A stretch of DNA of 64,000 nt from Plasmodium relictum (GCF_900005765.1 NC_041692.1:2480001-2544000), one strand, 5' to 3'. Positions 47,670-59,843 are shown, numbered from the stretch's first letter. A program made the numbers and translations. The notes: generated by a model not told the origin, from the sequence alone.

Positions 47670-48440
47670 AGCTTCTTTTATTTCTATGAAGGATATACTT
47701 CAATTAATTTCGTCATTTATCAAAATTTTAAAATATACTTTAATTAATACATAGAAACATATAATTTTATTATATAGATATATTTTTCTTTTTCTTTTTT
47801 TTTTTAAATTATAAAGATAATAATATAAATAATAAAGAAAAACTTTAAATTAATAGGTTTGTAAAGTTTGTGATAATTGAAAAAATACACTGAACTATTG
47901 AATATAAAATTTTAAAAAGTAAAAATATAAATTTTTCATATTATTTAAATGGAATAATTAAGAAAAAAAATAGAAAAATAACAAAAAATAATTAATATGC
48001 CGCAAATGATAAAAAAAAAAAAAATAGAATTCGCACATTAATTTTTTTAAATAAAAAATAAGGTTAAAAAATTTATAATTAAAGAATATAAATAAAACAA
48101 AATATTGTTTAATAAATAGATATAATATAAAAAAAAATTACTTTATTTAAAAAAAATTAAAGTGTAAGGAGAGAAATATATTATTTTGGAAAATATGTCA
48201 CATATATATAGAGAGAAAAAAGAAAAAGAGTTTTTTATTTGTAAATTAATATTTAAGATTATACTTTATTACTAATGATGTCATTATTAAATATTAAAAA
48301 TAATGTATTAAAAAACTAAATACAAAAAAAAAAAGGAAAAATAAAATAAAATAAAATAAATAAATAAAAATTAAAAAAAGGAGATTTTTCTTATATTAAA
48401 GGAAAAAATTATTCCTCAAGTGTATTCTACATTCAGTACT
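47670..48440. other. Intergenic region between TraB-like and TMK genes
   Basis: A 0.77-kb minus-strand tandem spacer with the TMK promoter and the 3' UTR of the TraB-like gene. It has a short AAAAT-type repeat near 48343-48366. No gene is seen. Confidence 0.6.
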
Positions 48441-49676
48441 TTAAACTTCTATATCTATTATTTTACTTGAAATTGATGAATTCTTTTGAAAATTAGATTT
48501 GTATATCCATGAACAAAATGTATACAACATATTTAAAATAATATATAAAATAAAATATGGAATAAAATAATATTTAATAATTATAAGAGGCCAATGTGGT
48601 TTAACATAATCATTATAAGAACTATATTGGTTTTCGTAAATCAAATTTTCATAATTTTGATTATTATATTTTTTACTTAAATTCATATAAGTTAAATTTA
48701 ATTCTTCAACTAATTCTTTTAGTATATTTGCACTACAGACGACAACGATATTTTTCGTAGAATTATTTTCGAAAAAATTGGTTTCATTATTTAGTAAAAA
48801 TCCCCAAATATTACTTGAAACATATTTACATTTCTCATTTACCAAAACATCGTATGTGGGCTTAGAAAGAGATTTTAATCTTTCGTTCAAAAGATTTAAC
48901 ACTTTCAATTTTTTTAAGCATTCAGAACTTTCATATGTATTTGTGTGAGAATCTTCATTCACATTATTATTTTTTTTTTTCTCATTATTTGAATTAGTCT
49001 TAGTCTCATAATCCAAATTTAATTCCGATTGAACATTTTTTGTTTCTTTTTTTTCAATTTTATTTAAATCATAATCATTGTATAATTTAACAAAAGTATC
49101 ATATGGATAATGCCTCAAAGATATTGATTCTATGCAATAAGTGAAAAATTTTCTATAAGCTTTTGTATCATATAAAAGTTTTAAATCTAATCTATTTTTT
49201 ATAATATTAATATTTCTGTCATACGCAAAAATTTTCAATTTATTTTTTAGGCATTCTTCAATAATTGGTAAAAATTCACATTGTAGAAACCCATTATGTA
49301 TTCTGGGTAAATAAGTAAATTTCGAATAATTGTTACTATAATTATTTTTCTTTTTAGAAATAATATCAAATATTCTATTTAATCTATAATCACACAATTC
49401 TAATAATACATAATCTGTTTTTATGCTTTTAAGTAATTCAGAACAATCCTTACCACTACAACTTTTTTCGTATATGTTACCATGCAATATTCCATATATA
49501 ATGAAGTTATAATTGTTTATTCTAAAAATTTTAATGTATTTTGATAGTGTATCATGAGAAAAATCATTATTACCTAATAAAATTTTTTTATATTTGTTAC
49601 TATAATTTATTTTATTTGCAAAACTAGTAAAACATTTTAAAGGCAAATGAAAGGCTTTATCAATAAATTGGAACAT
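48441..49676 (-). CDS. TraB/PrgY-family protein, divergent, C-terminal membrane anchor
   Basis: 411 codons, single exon. The order of blocks follows eukaryotic TRABD/TraB proteins: FIIYGILHGNIYEKSC against the family's VGTAH-S, TDYVLLELCDYRLNRI against P-D-VVVELC-x-YR, EFLPIIEECLKNKLKIFAYD and RNINIIKNRL against the GDR-x-I-x-T-x-RA segment, LKSLSKPTYDVLVNEKCKYV against the ERD block, and NIVVVCSANILKELVEEL against VVGVVGMGHV. The first G-x2-H (GILH) and the ELC-x-YR box are kept, whereas the last GH pair is replaced by SAN. About 55 Asn/Lys/Glu-rich residues are inserted in the middle. A hydrophobic segment near residues 365-395 (IIIKYYFIPYFILYIILNML) should anchor it in a membrane. In other eukaryotes such proteins sit on mitochondrial or ER membranes. 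The biochemical activity is unresolved. Confidence 0.65.
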   Translation of the reverse strand: MFQFIDKAFHLPLKCFTSFANKINYSNKYKKILLGNNDFSHDTLSKYIKIFRINNYNFIIYGILHGNIYEKSCSGKDCSELLKSIKTDYVLLELCDYRLNRIFDIISKKKNNYSNNYSKFTYLPRIHNGFLQCEFLPIIEECLKNKLKIFAYDRNINIIKNRLDLKLLYDTKAYRKFFTYCIESISLRHYPYDTFVKLYNDYDLNKIEKKETKNVQSELNLDYETKTNSNNEKKKNNNVNEDSHTNTYESSECLKKLKVLNLLNERLKSLSKPTYDVLVNEKCKYVSSNIWGFLLNNETNFFENNSTKNIVVVCSANILKELVEELNLTYMNLSKKYNNQNYENLIYENQYSSYNDYVKPHWPLIIIKYYFIPYFILYIILNMLYTFCSWIYKSNFQKNSSISSKIIDIEV

Positions 49677-50375
49677 TCTTTTTTTTTTTTTTTAAATTTG
49701 ATTCTATATATCTTTCCTATTTTTATTTTACTATATTTTTATCATTTAAAAAATAATTTAGTGAATAAACAAAAAGAATCCATTAAAAGTTCTTAGAAAA
49801 AAAAAAAAATGATAGTATAAAAATGTGAAAAGCTAAATTATTCTTTTTTTCTAAAAATGTAGATTATTCTTAAGTAAAATATAATAAAAATTTACTTATA
49901 AAGACTGTAAAATAAAAAAAAATGGAATATATTAAAACAAATATTAACTTAAAATTCTACTATATTTTTATTTTAATAAAAAAAGGGGAAAAATTAGATA
50001 AACTGTTTATGTTCAAAAGAAAAGTTCTTTCTTAAATACATATTTTTGTTGTTTAGTTTAAAAATGATTTAAAAAAAAAAAAAAAAAAAATTCCTACAAT
50101 TTACCAAATCAAAATAAATAAGTTAAAGCATTTCATTAATTAATTATATTGTAATAATTCGTTTTTTTTTTTTTTTTTTTTCTTTGTTTTAAAATAAAAT
50201 TTAAAATGTAAAAATTTAAAAAAAAAAAAAAAAATAAAATAAAATAAAAACATAAATAAACAAATCAAAAACATAATATAAAATAAAAGATAAAGAAATA
50301 TAAGAATAATAAAATAAAAAAAGAATAATTTTTAATTATGTTGTTATATTTTTTTTTTTTTGAGGAAGTTATAGA
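49677..50375. promoter_or_regulatory. Divergent promoter region (TraB-like / RNA helicase)
   Basis: 0.7 kb between genes transcribed in opposite directions. It contains several A and T tracts of 18-22 bases (near 50070, 50163, 50219). No specific motif is identified. Confidence 0.55.
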
Positions 50376-52571
50376 ATGAAAAATAATACAAATAATAAAT
50401 TCAGAAAGAGTACAAATGGCAATGAGTTAAGGGAAAAAAAATCAAATGGAATATTGAATACAAAAAATAAGAAAAATAATATAGAACAAAATTTTAGTAA
50501 AAAATTTAATAAAATTAACGTAGAATATACAAATGAAAAGATTCAAGAAAAAAAAATATTTAAAAAAAAAAGAAATACTAATGAAATAGGTAAAAAAATT
50601 TCAAAAGAAAAAAAGGTAAAAAACTGTAAATCTATAAAAGAAAACGGTAAAAAGAAAAAAATAGAATTAAAAGATAAAAAAAGTAATTTCAAAGAGAAGA
50701 GAAAAGAAACAAACAATGAAAAATGTATTAAAAATAATGAAGATAGTTTAAAAAATGCTAATGATAATTGCGATAATAATATAATAGATAAAAATTCTTT
50801 GTGGAGTGATTTATACATATCAAGACCATTTTTAAAAGTATTATATGAGTTAAAATTTAACAATCCTACTTTTATACAAAAAGATGTTATACCATTGGCA
50901 TTAGAAGGGAAAAGTATTTTAGCTAATTCAGAAACGGGATCAGGAAAAACTTTGGCCTTTGTATTACCGATATTAGAAAGATTATTACATAGTCCTAATA
51001 TAATAATGAGAAAAAATAATCCAAAAAGCTTATCTATAACAAAAAGTTTAATACTTCTACCAACAAGAGAACTTGCTTTACAGTGCTATGATGTTATCAG
51101 ATCATTAACAAAATACGTTTTAATTACATATTCTCTATTTTGTGGAGGAATCGATATAAAACAGCAAGAATATGAATATAAAAAAAAAAAAGATATATTT
51201 ATATGTACTCCTGGTAGAATTTTAGATTTATTACTAAATTCTTCAAGTGATTTTATTAATTTTTTAGAAATTGTTGTTTTTGATGAAGCTGATAAATTAC
51301 TTGAATTAGGATTTAAAGAAGAATGCTTAAAAATATTAGACGTATGTAAATTTAAAAAGCAAATTTTATTTTTTTCGGCGACTTTAACAAATGATATAAA
51401 AGAATTAGTAAACTTTTCTCTAAAAAACCCTATTTTTATTCAAAGTGGTCAAAATTTTGAAATGGATAAGAAATTTACTAAAAGTGATAAAATTTTAAAA
51501 ACTTTTAAAATATCTGAAAATTTAAAACAAGAATTCGTAAATATAGTACAAGAAAAATACAGAAAAGCTGCCTTATTATATTTGTGTAATAACATTTATA
51601 AAAATCATGCTATAATTTTTTTTAAAACAAAAAGAGAAACTCATTTAATGTATACAATATTCAAAATGCTTAATTTTAAATGTGCAGAATTACATGGATC
51701 ACTAACTCAAAAAAAAAGAATAGAATCTATTTTAAAATTTAAGAAAAAAGAAGTTAATTTCTTATTAACTACTGAATTAGCATCAAGAGGATTAGACATT
51801 GATCATGTTCTTTATGTTATTAATTATAATATACCTTCTAATGTTATTAAATATGTTCACAGAATAGGTAGAACAGCGAGAATTGGAAAGGAGGGAACTG
51901 CTAGTACTTTATACTTACTTAAAGAAAAAATTCATGTTAAGAAAATAATTAAAGGGTTAAAAAAAAATAAAAATTTAAAAATTTTTAAAAGAAATATTGC
52001 TAAAGACAATATTCTACATTGGTATAATATATTAAAAAAAAATAAAGAAAAGATAAAAAAAACATTAGAACAGGAAAAAACAGAGAAAGAAATAGAAAAG
52101 TCTCAAAAATCAATAGAAAAAATAAAAAACCTTATAACATATAAGGATGAAATATTAAATAGGCCTCCAAGAACATGGTTCTTAACTAAAAAAGAAAAAA
52201 TAGACTTGAAAAAATCTACAAAAAAAAACAACGAATTATATGATTCTATTAATGGAAAAAAAAAATTATTCTTAAATGAAAATAATAAAGATTCTAAAAT
52301 TAAAAAGAGGGCATATAATTTAGAAAAAAATAGAAAAATAAAAAATAATGACGAAGAAAAAAAAAAATTAAAAAGCTATCAAACGATTATAAAGGACTTA
52401 AAATTAAATATTCTTCATAACAAAAGTAAGTCATCTAAGCATATTTTAAAGGATAATAAAAATGAAGTATTTAAAAAAAATTACTTAAGTATAAGAAAAA
52501 ACTCTAAGAGGGTTAAAAAAATGGAAAAAAATAATAAAAACTTTAGTAAATATTCTAAAAAAAAAAATTGA
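50376..52571 (+). CDS. DRS1: DEAD-box ATP-dependent RNA helicase, DRS1/DDX27 type
   Basis: 731 codons, single exon. After a 135-residue Lys-rich, probably nucleolar-targeting extension come the Q motif (FNNPTFIQKDVIPLALEGK), Walker A SETGSGKT near residue 185, PTRELALQ, GG, TPGR, DEAD box VVFDEADKLLELGF near 302, SAT near 333, then the second RecA domain with IIFFKTK, LHGSLTQKKR, LTTELASRGLDI and HRIGRTARIG near 494. The segment after motif VI and the basic tail with RPPRTWFLTKKEK fit DRS1/DDX27, a nucleolar helicase needed for 27S pre-rRNA processing and 60S subunit assembly. The subfamily call rests on the SETGSGKT and DKLLELGF contexts, the C-terminal RTWF box and remembered synteny. Other nucleolar DEAD proteins are less likely. 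Confidence 0.9.
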   Translation: MKNNTNNKFRKSTNGNELREKKSNGILNTKNKKNNIEQNFSKKFNKINVEYTNEKIQEKKIFKKKRNTNEIGKKISKEKKVKNCKSIKENGKKKKIELKDKKSNFKEKRKETNNEKCIKNNEDSLKNANDNCDNNIIDKNSLWSDLYISRPFLKVLYELKFNNPTFIQKDVIPLALEGKSILANSETGSGKTLAFVLPILERLLHSPNIIMRKNNPKSLSITKSLILLPTRELALQCYDVIRSLTKYVLITYSLFCGGIDIKQQEYEYKKKKDIFICTPGRILDLLLNSSSDFINFLEIVVFDEADKLLELGFKEECLKILDVCKFKKQILFFSATLTNDIKELVNFSLKNPIFIQSGQNFEMDKKFTKSDKILKTFKISENLKQEFVNIVQEKYRKAALLYLCNNIYKNHAIIFFKTKRETHLMYTIFKMLNFKCAELHGSLTQKKRIESILKFKKKEVNFLLTTELASRGLDIDHVLYVINYNIPSNVIKYVHRIGRTARIGKEGTASTLYLLKEKIHVKKIIKGLKKNKNLKIFKRNIAKDNILHWYNILKKNKEKIKKTLEQEKTEKEIEKSQKSIEKIKNLITYKDEILNRPPRTWFLTKKEKIDLKKSTKKNNELYDSINGKKKLFLNENNKDSKIKKRAYNLEKNRKIKNNDEEKKKLKSYQTIIKDLKLNILHNKSKSSKHILKDNKNEVFKKNYLSIRKNSKRVKKMEKNNKNFSKYSKKKN

Positions 52572-54165
52572 ACAAAATGCCCTATTTAAAGGGTCAAGAA
52601 AGAAGAGAATGCCTTTACTTAAATGAATTACCTTTTTTTTGATCATAATTTGTCTTATATGTTTCCATATATAAAAAAATAAGAAATGCTACAATTTAAT
52701 TTATCTAATTATATTTATTTTTTATTTATCAATTTTAAGTTATTTGTTATTTTATTTTTTTTTAACATCAATAATAAAATGTTTTTTTGAAAGAAAAAAA
52801 AAGATTAAATTTTTTAATAACATTGCTACTTATTATTTTAAGTTATTCTCATATTCTTTAAAAAATGAAATAAAAAAGCTTATATATTTTATAAAAAATA
52901 TTTTAGCATTAATTTTGTGTTAATGAAAATTTTCATTTATATCATTTTTGAAAATCTTTTTCCTTTTAAATAAAAAGAATTTAAATTATTATATCAATGA
53001 AGTGTTCCATTTTTATAGAAAATGGATATAATTATAAATATTTATGCTTTTAAAAATTACCTTTTTTTTTAAAAATTCTTTTTGATATTACAAAATAATT
53101 CTCTTTTATGTATAAAAAAAATTTACATATTGAACATGTTTATATTTTCTTTTGATAAACTGTTTTTTAATCAAACATTTAAAAAATGTTATAATTCAAA
53201 TAGTATTACAAATTCAGAGCTCAAAATCTATATATCTTAATTTAAATTCTTTTTTTTATTTTTTAAAATTTTGAAATATTTTTTTAAGCAATTTTTTTTT
53301 TATTTTTATTTATAACATAAACTAATTTATGTCTTTATTTTATATTATTTTTGTAAATTTCATTTTTATTTCTTATAAGCTTTGAAAAAAAAAATTTCTT
53401 CAAAATTGCTTGAAGGCTTTTAATTTTAAGATTTTTTATTGTTTTTTTTGTTAAACATTTTATAAACAGTTAAATAAATTACATGTTTTATAAAGTAAAT
53501 ATCGATATGGAATTATTTCAAATTGAAAACGAGAGAAGTTGCGCTTTTTTTTTTTTTTTTTAAATCTAATAAATACTATTAACTTAAAAGTTTGTGTATA
53601 TAAAATATACAAATACATATAAATTATAAAAGTATTATAAAAATTATAAGAGCAGTTTTATATTAATAAAAATATTTTTTATTACAAAAAAAATAAAAAA
53701 ATTATAAATGTATTTTGCATATTAAAAAGTTTTGTCAAAGTAAAATTATGACGTACTAAAAACATAAGGATTCATTTAATAAAAAAAGTTAGTATATGAA
53801 AAATATTTATATATTATGAAATACAAACTATTTTTTTATTTAATATAAAAAATATTTTTAGTTAAAAGCTTTTTCTATATACTTTTCTTTTTTCTCATAT
53901 AAAACTGTTTAAAATTTAATGAAATTCTTTCTATTAATATATTATTCTGAAATTCAAGTTTTATAAAATGTAATGATAAACGAAATAATATTAAAAAAAA
54001 AAAAATTAAAAAAATAAGAAAATATTTACATATAAAACGATAAAGATATAAAAAGGATAAACAATTTTTTATTATAGTCAAAAGCCACTGCATATATATA
54101 TATATATATTTGTTTTCATATAATAAATAACTTAGCACATTTTTTTAGAGAAGAAAAGGAGAAAA
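52572..54165. other. Intergenic region after the RNA helicase
   Basis: A 1.6-kb same-strand spacer, T-rich in its middle, with a TA run near 54092-54110. The minus-strand frame at 53875-54138 is hydrophobic low-complexity and not supported. No gene is seen. Confidence 0.6.
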
Positions 54166-55707
54166 ATGAAGGATGAAAAAGAGAAGTCATTAAATGAATA
54201 TAAGGGAAAAAGGAAAAGAAATGAGGGTAAAGTAAATAACGAAAATAGTGATATTTTTAATCCACATCTTAGTGCAAGAGAATTGAAAAAAATTCAATAT
54301 TATGAAAATATGTTTAAGAAGATGGAACAAAAAAAAGAAGAAAATACAAATGATGGTGATTATAGATGTAAAAAAAAACATAATAAAATTAAAAGAGTAA
54401 AAAAAGTGTATACATATAAAAAAGATCTAAGTGAACATATAGAAAAGAATAGTAAGAAAAGTGATAATAATTTGAGGAAAATTAATTCTATCAAAGATAT
54501 TGATTCTTGTAAAAATTTCAATAAAAATGAAAGTAAAAAAAAGAAAAATGTTATTTTAAACTCAAACATAAACCAAAATTTAAACGAAAAATTCTCCAAA
54601 AGAAAAGAGTCATTGATTAATGTAAAAAAGGAAAAAGTAATTAAACAGAAACTTAATAATTCTAAAAATATTGAAAATAGTAAAATGGTAACAACCAAAA
54701 ATGAAAATTGTGTAAACTCAAATCAGTTTAATAGTGATAGTAATTATAGAATGCATAAATTATTTAATACTAAGTATAATTCTAATTTAAATGAAAATGA
54801 TTATTCTCACAAAGTTGCAAGTAAATTAAAAAATAATAAAATCAAAGAAGTAAAAAAGAACAGAAAAAAAATTTTATTTAAAAATAATAGATTGATAATA
54901 AATTTCGAAAAAGGATATTTATCAGATAATATAATAAATTATAATAATATAAATCAAATAAGATGTGAATATGATAAGACTTATTCAGGGAAAGAAGAAG
55001 ATATTTTAAAAATTAGAAGTGTATCTGTAAGTTCAAATAAAAATGATTATTTTTTGGATAATAGTAGAATCCAATTAAAAAGTAGATATGATTACAGTAC
55101 ATCGGAAAATAAAATTATGTATAAAAATTATAATTCACATTCTTTTGAGAACAAAAAAAGAAAAATTCTGAATTATTTCATAAATAATGCTGCTAAAAAA
55201 ACAAATATTTTTAATGAATTCTTAAAAAAAAAAATGAAAAAAAAAATTAATGATAATGATTATAATTTTCAAATAAAAAATGATTTAAATTCAATAAGTA
55301 GAAATTTAGAATCTTCTCTGGAAAGTAACTATAATTTAAAGTTATGTTTAAATGATAAAGAAGTGACTGATGAAAATGTAAATTCCAAATCATACAGTAT
55401 TGAATACTTTAACGAAGAAGAGAATGAAAGAAAAAAAGAAATAAATGACGATTTTAACTTTAAATCTCATAATGAAAGTAATAACATAATCGATGGTAAA
55501 AAAATAAGTAATGTAAATTATTGCATTAAAAAGTATTTGGATAATATGAGATATACAAACTTAAAAAAATTCAAAAAAATTAACAAAGAAAATTTAAAAA
55601 TATACGTTAAAAATTGTGTAAATTTTTTAAGTTTTAATAAATTTGATAATGCTATTTTATGTTTACTCAATTTACAAAGTACTTTGCAAAAAAAAGGAAA
55701 AAAATAA
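54166..55707 (+). CDS. Basic Lys/Asn-rich protein of unknown function (513 aa)
   Basis: A single-exon frame of 513 codons, long enough in this base composition to be a real gene. Two parts look less biased and may be conserved: an N-terminal helix DIFNPHLSARELKKIQYYEN with FKKMEQKK (about residues 27-60), and a C-terminal block YCIKKYLDNMRYTNLKKFKK then NFLSFNKFDNAILCLLNLQS (about 445-508). Between them are charged Asn/Lys/Ser-rich stretches. There is no signal peptide, membrane segment, zinc motif or catalytic signature. The high Lys/Arg content fits a nuclear or nucleic-acid-associated protein, but this is only an inference. I do not recognise the family. Confidence 0.8.
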   Translation: MKDEKEKSLNEYKGKRKRNEGKVNNENSDIFNPHLSARELKKIQYYENMFKKMEQKKEENTNDGDYRCKKKHNKIKRVKKVYTYKKDLSEHIEKNSKKSDNNLRKINSIKDIDSCKNFNKNESKKKKNVILNSNINQNLNEKFSKRKESLINVKKEKVIKQKLNNSKNIENSKMVTTKNENCVNSNQFNSDSNYRMHKLFNTKYNSNLNENDYSHKVASKLKNNKIKEVKKNRKKILFKNNRLIINFEKGYLSDNIINYNNINQIRCEYDKTYSGKEEDILKIRSVSVSSNKNDYFLDNSRIQLKSRYDYSTSENKIMYKNYNSHSFENKKRKILNYFINNAAKKTNIFNEFLKKKMKKKINDNDYNFQIKNDLNSISRNLESSLESNYNLKLCLNDKEVTDENVNSKSYSIEYFNEEENERKKEINDDFNFKSHNESNNIIDGKKISNVNYCIKKYLDNMRYTNLKKFKKINKENLKIYVKNCVNFLSFNKFDNAILCLLNLQSTLQKKGKK

Positions 55708-57104
55708 CTATGAAAACAAAAATATTAATAAAAAAAAGTTTAAAATAATCAGAAGAATAATAAATGCTAATTAATAGAAATATATAATTAAAATAAAAGT
55801 AATTTTTAAACTATTTCTTGAAAAATTTTTAAAAGTATAAGTCATTAAATTAAAATACTTTTATTTATTAAAAATAAAAAATATGTCGTATTTGTGAAAC
55901 TTACTTTTTAAACCATCCCTAAAAAAAAGAATTACAAGAACATGAAATTTGAAAATTTTTTACGAGAAAAATAGTATTCTAAATAATATAATTAAAGATA
56001 TGCAGATTCACGAAGTAAAAAATGAATAATTAATTTTTTTCAGTATTTAGAAAAAACAATATATATTTGTTGAAAAAGAAAAACAGATTAAATAAAGATA
56101 ATAAAGATTCAAATAAAAATAAAAAATAATATTTGGAAAAAATAAAAAAAAATGGTTGAAAAAATAAGAGGAAACCTCTAACTATATGAAAATGTGTAAA
56201 TTAAATTTAGTTAGGTAACTTAAATTGTGTTAAAAAAAAGAAAAAAGATATAAAGGTATAATCTATATAAGAATAAATAACTAAAAGTATAAATCACGTA
56301 AGAAAGGGAAACATAATAAAACTGTTTATTATTAACATAAAAGTATTATCATTTAATTTTAATATTAGTATTAAAATTTGATTGTGAAAATATAGATAAT
56401 TTAATTAGTAATAAAAATAATTTCATAACTTATTTTGCATTAGTTGTAATTTTTCATATAAAAATAATTTTATGAAAATCATTAAAAGTAAGAAATTATA
56501 GATTAATAAATAATTTTAAAATATGAATAAGTTGTTTTTAAAATTTTTGTATTTTTTTTTTTTTTTTTTTTTGTTAGAAAAATTTAAATAAATTCGATAA
56601 TTAAAAAAATTTTTTTAGTTTTATTTTTATATTAAAATTTTTTTTTTTTCTTGTTGAATGTTTTTATCAGTAGCTTAGGAAAAGCTTTTGATATCTTTTT
56701 TTATAAGTATATTTATTTATTAAAAAAAAGTTATGTAGCGTTACATACAACTGAATAAAATTTACATAAATAAATATTACTATTATTTTTATTTCATTAT
56801 TTATTTTTATAATTTTTGTTTAGAGATTGTTATTTTAATGCTTTATTTCTAGTTTTTTCTTTTTTCAAAATTCTTTTATTTTTAAGTAATTTTTCTTTTT
56901 TTATTAACTGTTTTATTTTAAGAAATTTAAAAATAACTTCATATATTCAAAGCATATTAAAAAAAAGTAAAAAAACCTTTTTTTCTTATTATTATATCTC
57001 TTTAAATGAGTTAAATAAAAAAAAAAAAAAAAAGATTAATTCAACATTATCCTTAATATGGAAGAATACAACTAATATACAATATATTTTTTTTTAATAA
57101 AATT
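55708..57104. other. Convergent intergenic region (unknown basic protein / TrpRS)
   Basis: A 1.4-kb stretch with two gene 3' ends, A-rich on the left and T-rich on the right, as expected from facing genes. The frame at 56816-57097 is Phe/Lys low-complexity and runs antisense towards the TrpRS end. I do not support it. Confidence 0.6.
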
Positions 57105-59017
57105 TTATATATTTAACTTTTTTTTGAATTCCTAAAGGAAAGAAAAATATATACATATAATGTATATTTAATTTTTTAAAGTACTTAAAAGATTCTTTTT
57201 TTTTTTAATTTTTTTTAATATTTACCTTAAAAGTTTCATTTGCTCTTATTGAAAGACTTCTTTTCCCCATTTTTAAAATATTATTTACTAAATTATCTTT
57301 TGAAAGCAGGATATTATAATAATATTTTGATGTTAAAAAATGATCGTAAATCAGTAAAGATAATTCATTTTTAAAATTATAATAATTATTATTATAAGAA
57401 GACAATATATTATTAATTACTTTTTCATTAAAATTTGGGTTTATGTTATTTTTCTTGAAATAAATATCGTCTTCATTAATTATTTTTAAATTGTTTTTTA
57501 TGCCATCTTTTAAATTATTTGAATATTTAATATCATCATTTGTATTTTTCGGGTTATGAAAAACATTATAAAAGGATTTACTCCCTTCTGGAATTTGCTT
57601 TCTCTTATTTAAAAATATTTTTTTAAAGGAATAAAATGTTTTATGATTTGTTTTTATACTTTCACTGTTTTTAATTTTATAATAATAAAAAAAAATAAAT
57701 ATATTAATGAGGTTATTTATTTCTTTTCTATCTGTTTCTCCATACTTTAAATCATTGAAATTATCTGTTTTGCTTCTTTTAATTTTCCTTTCTATTAGAT
57801 CTTTTTCATCAAATAGATAAATAATCTTATAAAAGTCCAGGTTGTCTGATAAATCATTTTTACTCATTTTGTTGTGACCATCTAAATTCATTATTTCTAC
57901 ATTAAATTTAGATGAATATATTTTTGGCATTTTTGTAATATAAGGAAAATAGTTATTCATTTTTTTACATATTTTTTTGATTATTTCCAAATTTTTCTTT
58001 TGATCTAATCCTATTATTAAATAGTTTGGTTTATAAAGTAAAATATCCGACAACATTAAGTTAGGATAAGAAAGTAATGAAAAAGATTTACTATACCCGC
58101 ATGTTTTTATATGCACATGTGAACTCAATAAATTAATGGATGTAAAAGAATTTATTAAATAATATAAAGATGTGTGAACTTGAATATCTGACTGCTTTAA
58201 AATATAGAAAAAATGCTTTTGGTATATGCTTTTTTCATAATACTTTTCATCATTATAATCTATATATTCCTCGGAATTTTTATATAGATTAGTACTTTCA
58301 CTATATTTAATATCCTTTAAATTATGAGTATTATTTATATTTAAATTATTGATTTCCTTTTCATTATCCAAGAAGGAAAAAGATATATTTGAGTCGTTTG
58401 AAGACAACAAATTATTGATATTCGTATCTAAATCATATTTAAATAATTTTAATATTTTTTCTAATTTAATGTTATTAATGTAAATATCTACGTATTTTTT
58501 TTTCTTAATATACATATCTATTATTAAAGAAATAATAACTTTTACAGAATTCAAAACATTTTTTTTTAGTGAAAATATGTTGTTTATGTTTGTTAAGCAA
58601 TGAAGATCAGCTATTAATATTATTTTATTCAGCTTTATAACTTTCTCCTTTCTTTTACCTATAATTTTTTTTTTTCTTTTAGCTTCTAAATTTATTAAAG
58701 GGTGTAGACATCCTATATAATTCCCTAAATGAATATTACCACTTGGCTAAATAAATTTAAAAAAAAAAAAAATAATAAATAATTATCATTATTATTATTT
58801 GTTAAATATAAATCCGCATTTTTACCTTTATTCCAGTTAGAAATGTGCAATTATTTTTTAGTTGAAAATTAATTTTTTTTTTATATATTTTGGTTACTCT
58901 AAAGAGATAAAAAACAATACCTTTAAATTTTCTTACTTTAATATTTTTACAAAAATAAATCTGAATAAATAAGAGAAAAGATAAAATTATGATATGTTCC
59001 TTCTTCATTATATTCAT
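57105..59017 (-). CDS. Tryptophanyl-tRNA synthetase, apicoplast-type (3 exons)
   Basis: Exons on the minus strand: 58826-59017, 57226-58746, 57105-57131, giving 579 aa. Residues 5-23 form a signal peptide (EHIIILSFLLFIQIYFC) followed by a Lys-rich transit-like region, the bipartite signal of apicoplast proteins. Splicing exon 1 to 2 restores the class I signature FLTGIKPSGNIHLGNYIG (HIGH equivalent HLGN). Further TrpRS blocks: IILIADLHCLT, LLSYPNLMLSDILLYKP, LIIGLDQKKNLEI, and the KMSKS loop as NKMSKND near residue 355. It charges tRNA-Trp for organellar translation. The last exon is a nine-codon micro-exon giving ETFKEFKKKLNI, similar to bacterial TrpRS ends. If unspliced, the frame stops at 57205 with ETFKVNIKKN instead. 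Large Asn/Lys-rich insertions lie before the Trp pocket and after KMSKN. Confidence 0.88.
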
Positions 59018-59843
59018 CTATTATTTCCCAAAAAATTAACGAAAGTAAAATAAATCCATTTTTTTTTAATAAAAATACAATAAATAACTGAAAATATACA
59101 TATATATAATGCTTAGAAGGAAAAAAATATTTTGTTTAGATTATTGTTACAAAATTCTTTACAATATCAATTACTGAATTTTTGGTAATTTTTTGAAAAG
59201 GAGTAATATGAAAAAATACAAGATAGAAAATATCTACATTTTTTTTCAGTATATTCTATATTAAAGTAATAAATTTAAAACATGATTTTGTAAGAATAAA
59301 AAATTTTTATCTTTTGAAAAGTTGTGAAATTTAATATTAAAAAGAATATATATAAGTAGTAATAAAATTAAGATAATTATTTAATAAAAATAATAAAAAT
59401 TGAATCACTAAAATTTTTCAATTCTTTAATATGTGTTTTTTTTTTTTTTTTTTTAAATCAAGAATTATTAGTGTTTATTTATTTACAAAAAAAAAAAGAG
59501 AAAACTGAGTTTAAGTGGGGAATGAGAAAAATAATGTATATATTACAAAAAAATTAAAATGCTTTTTTTTACAAGTATATAATTAAGTTCTTAAATAATA
59601 TTTAAAAAAAAATAAACATATTTTAGTTAAGTAAAAACGAGAGAAAAAAAAAAAAAATACAAATTTTATATCCTATTAGTTGATCAAATAAAAATATTAA
59701 CTATATATATAAAATAAAAAACATTTATATATTATAATGGAAAAGGTATGAACATATTAATAGTATAAAAACCATTATTTAAAAATGTAATATAATTGTA
59801 ATATAAAAATTAAAAATATAATCCAATTATTACAAAATATCTT
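59018..59843. other. Intergenic region between TAF10-like and TrpRS genes
   Basis: A 0.83-kb minus-strand tandem spacer. It has a T tract near 59437-59454 and A tracts. No gene is seen. It holds the TrpRS promoter and the 3' UTR of the TAF10-like gene. Confidence 0.6.

Noticed and set aside
56816-57097. 93-codon + frame opposite the end of the TrpRS gene
   Set aside because: Phe/Lys/Ser low complexity, no domain, lies in a convergent 3' region.
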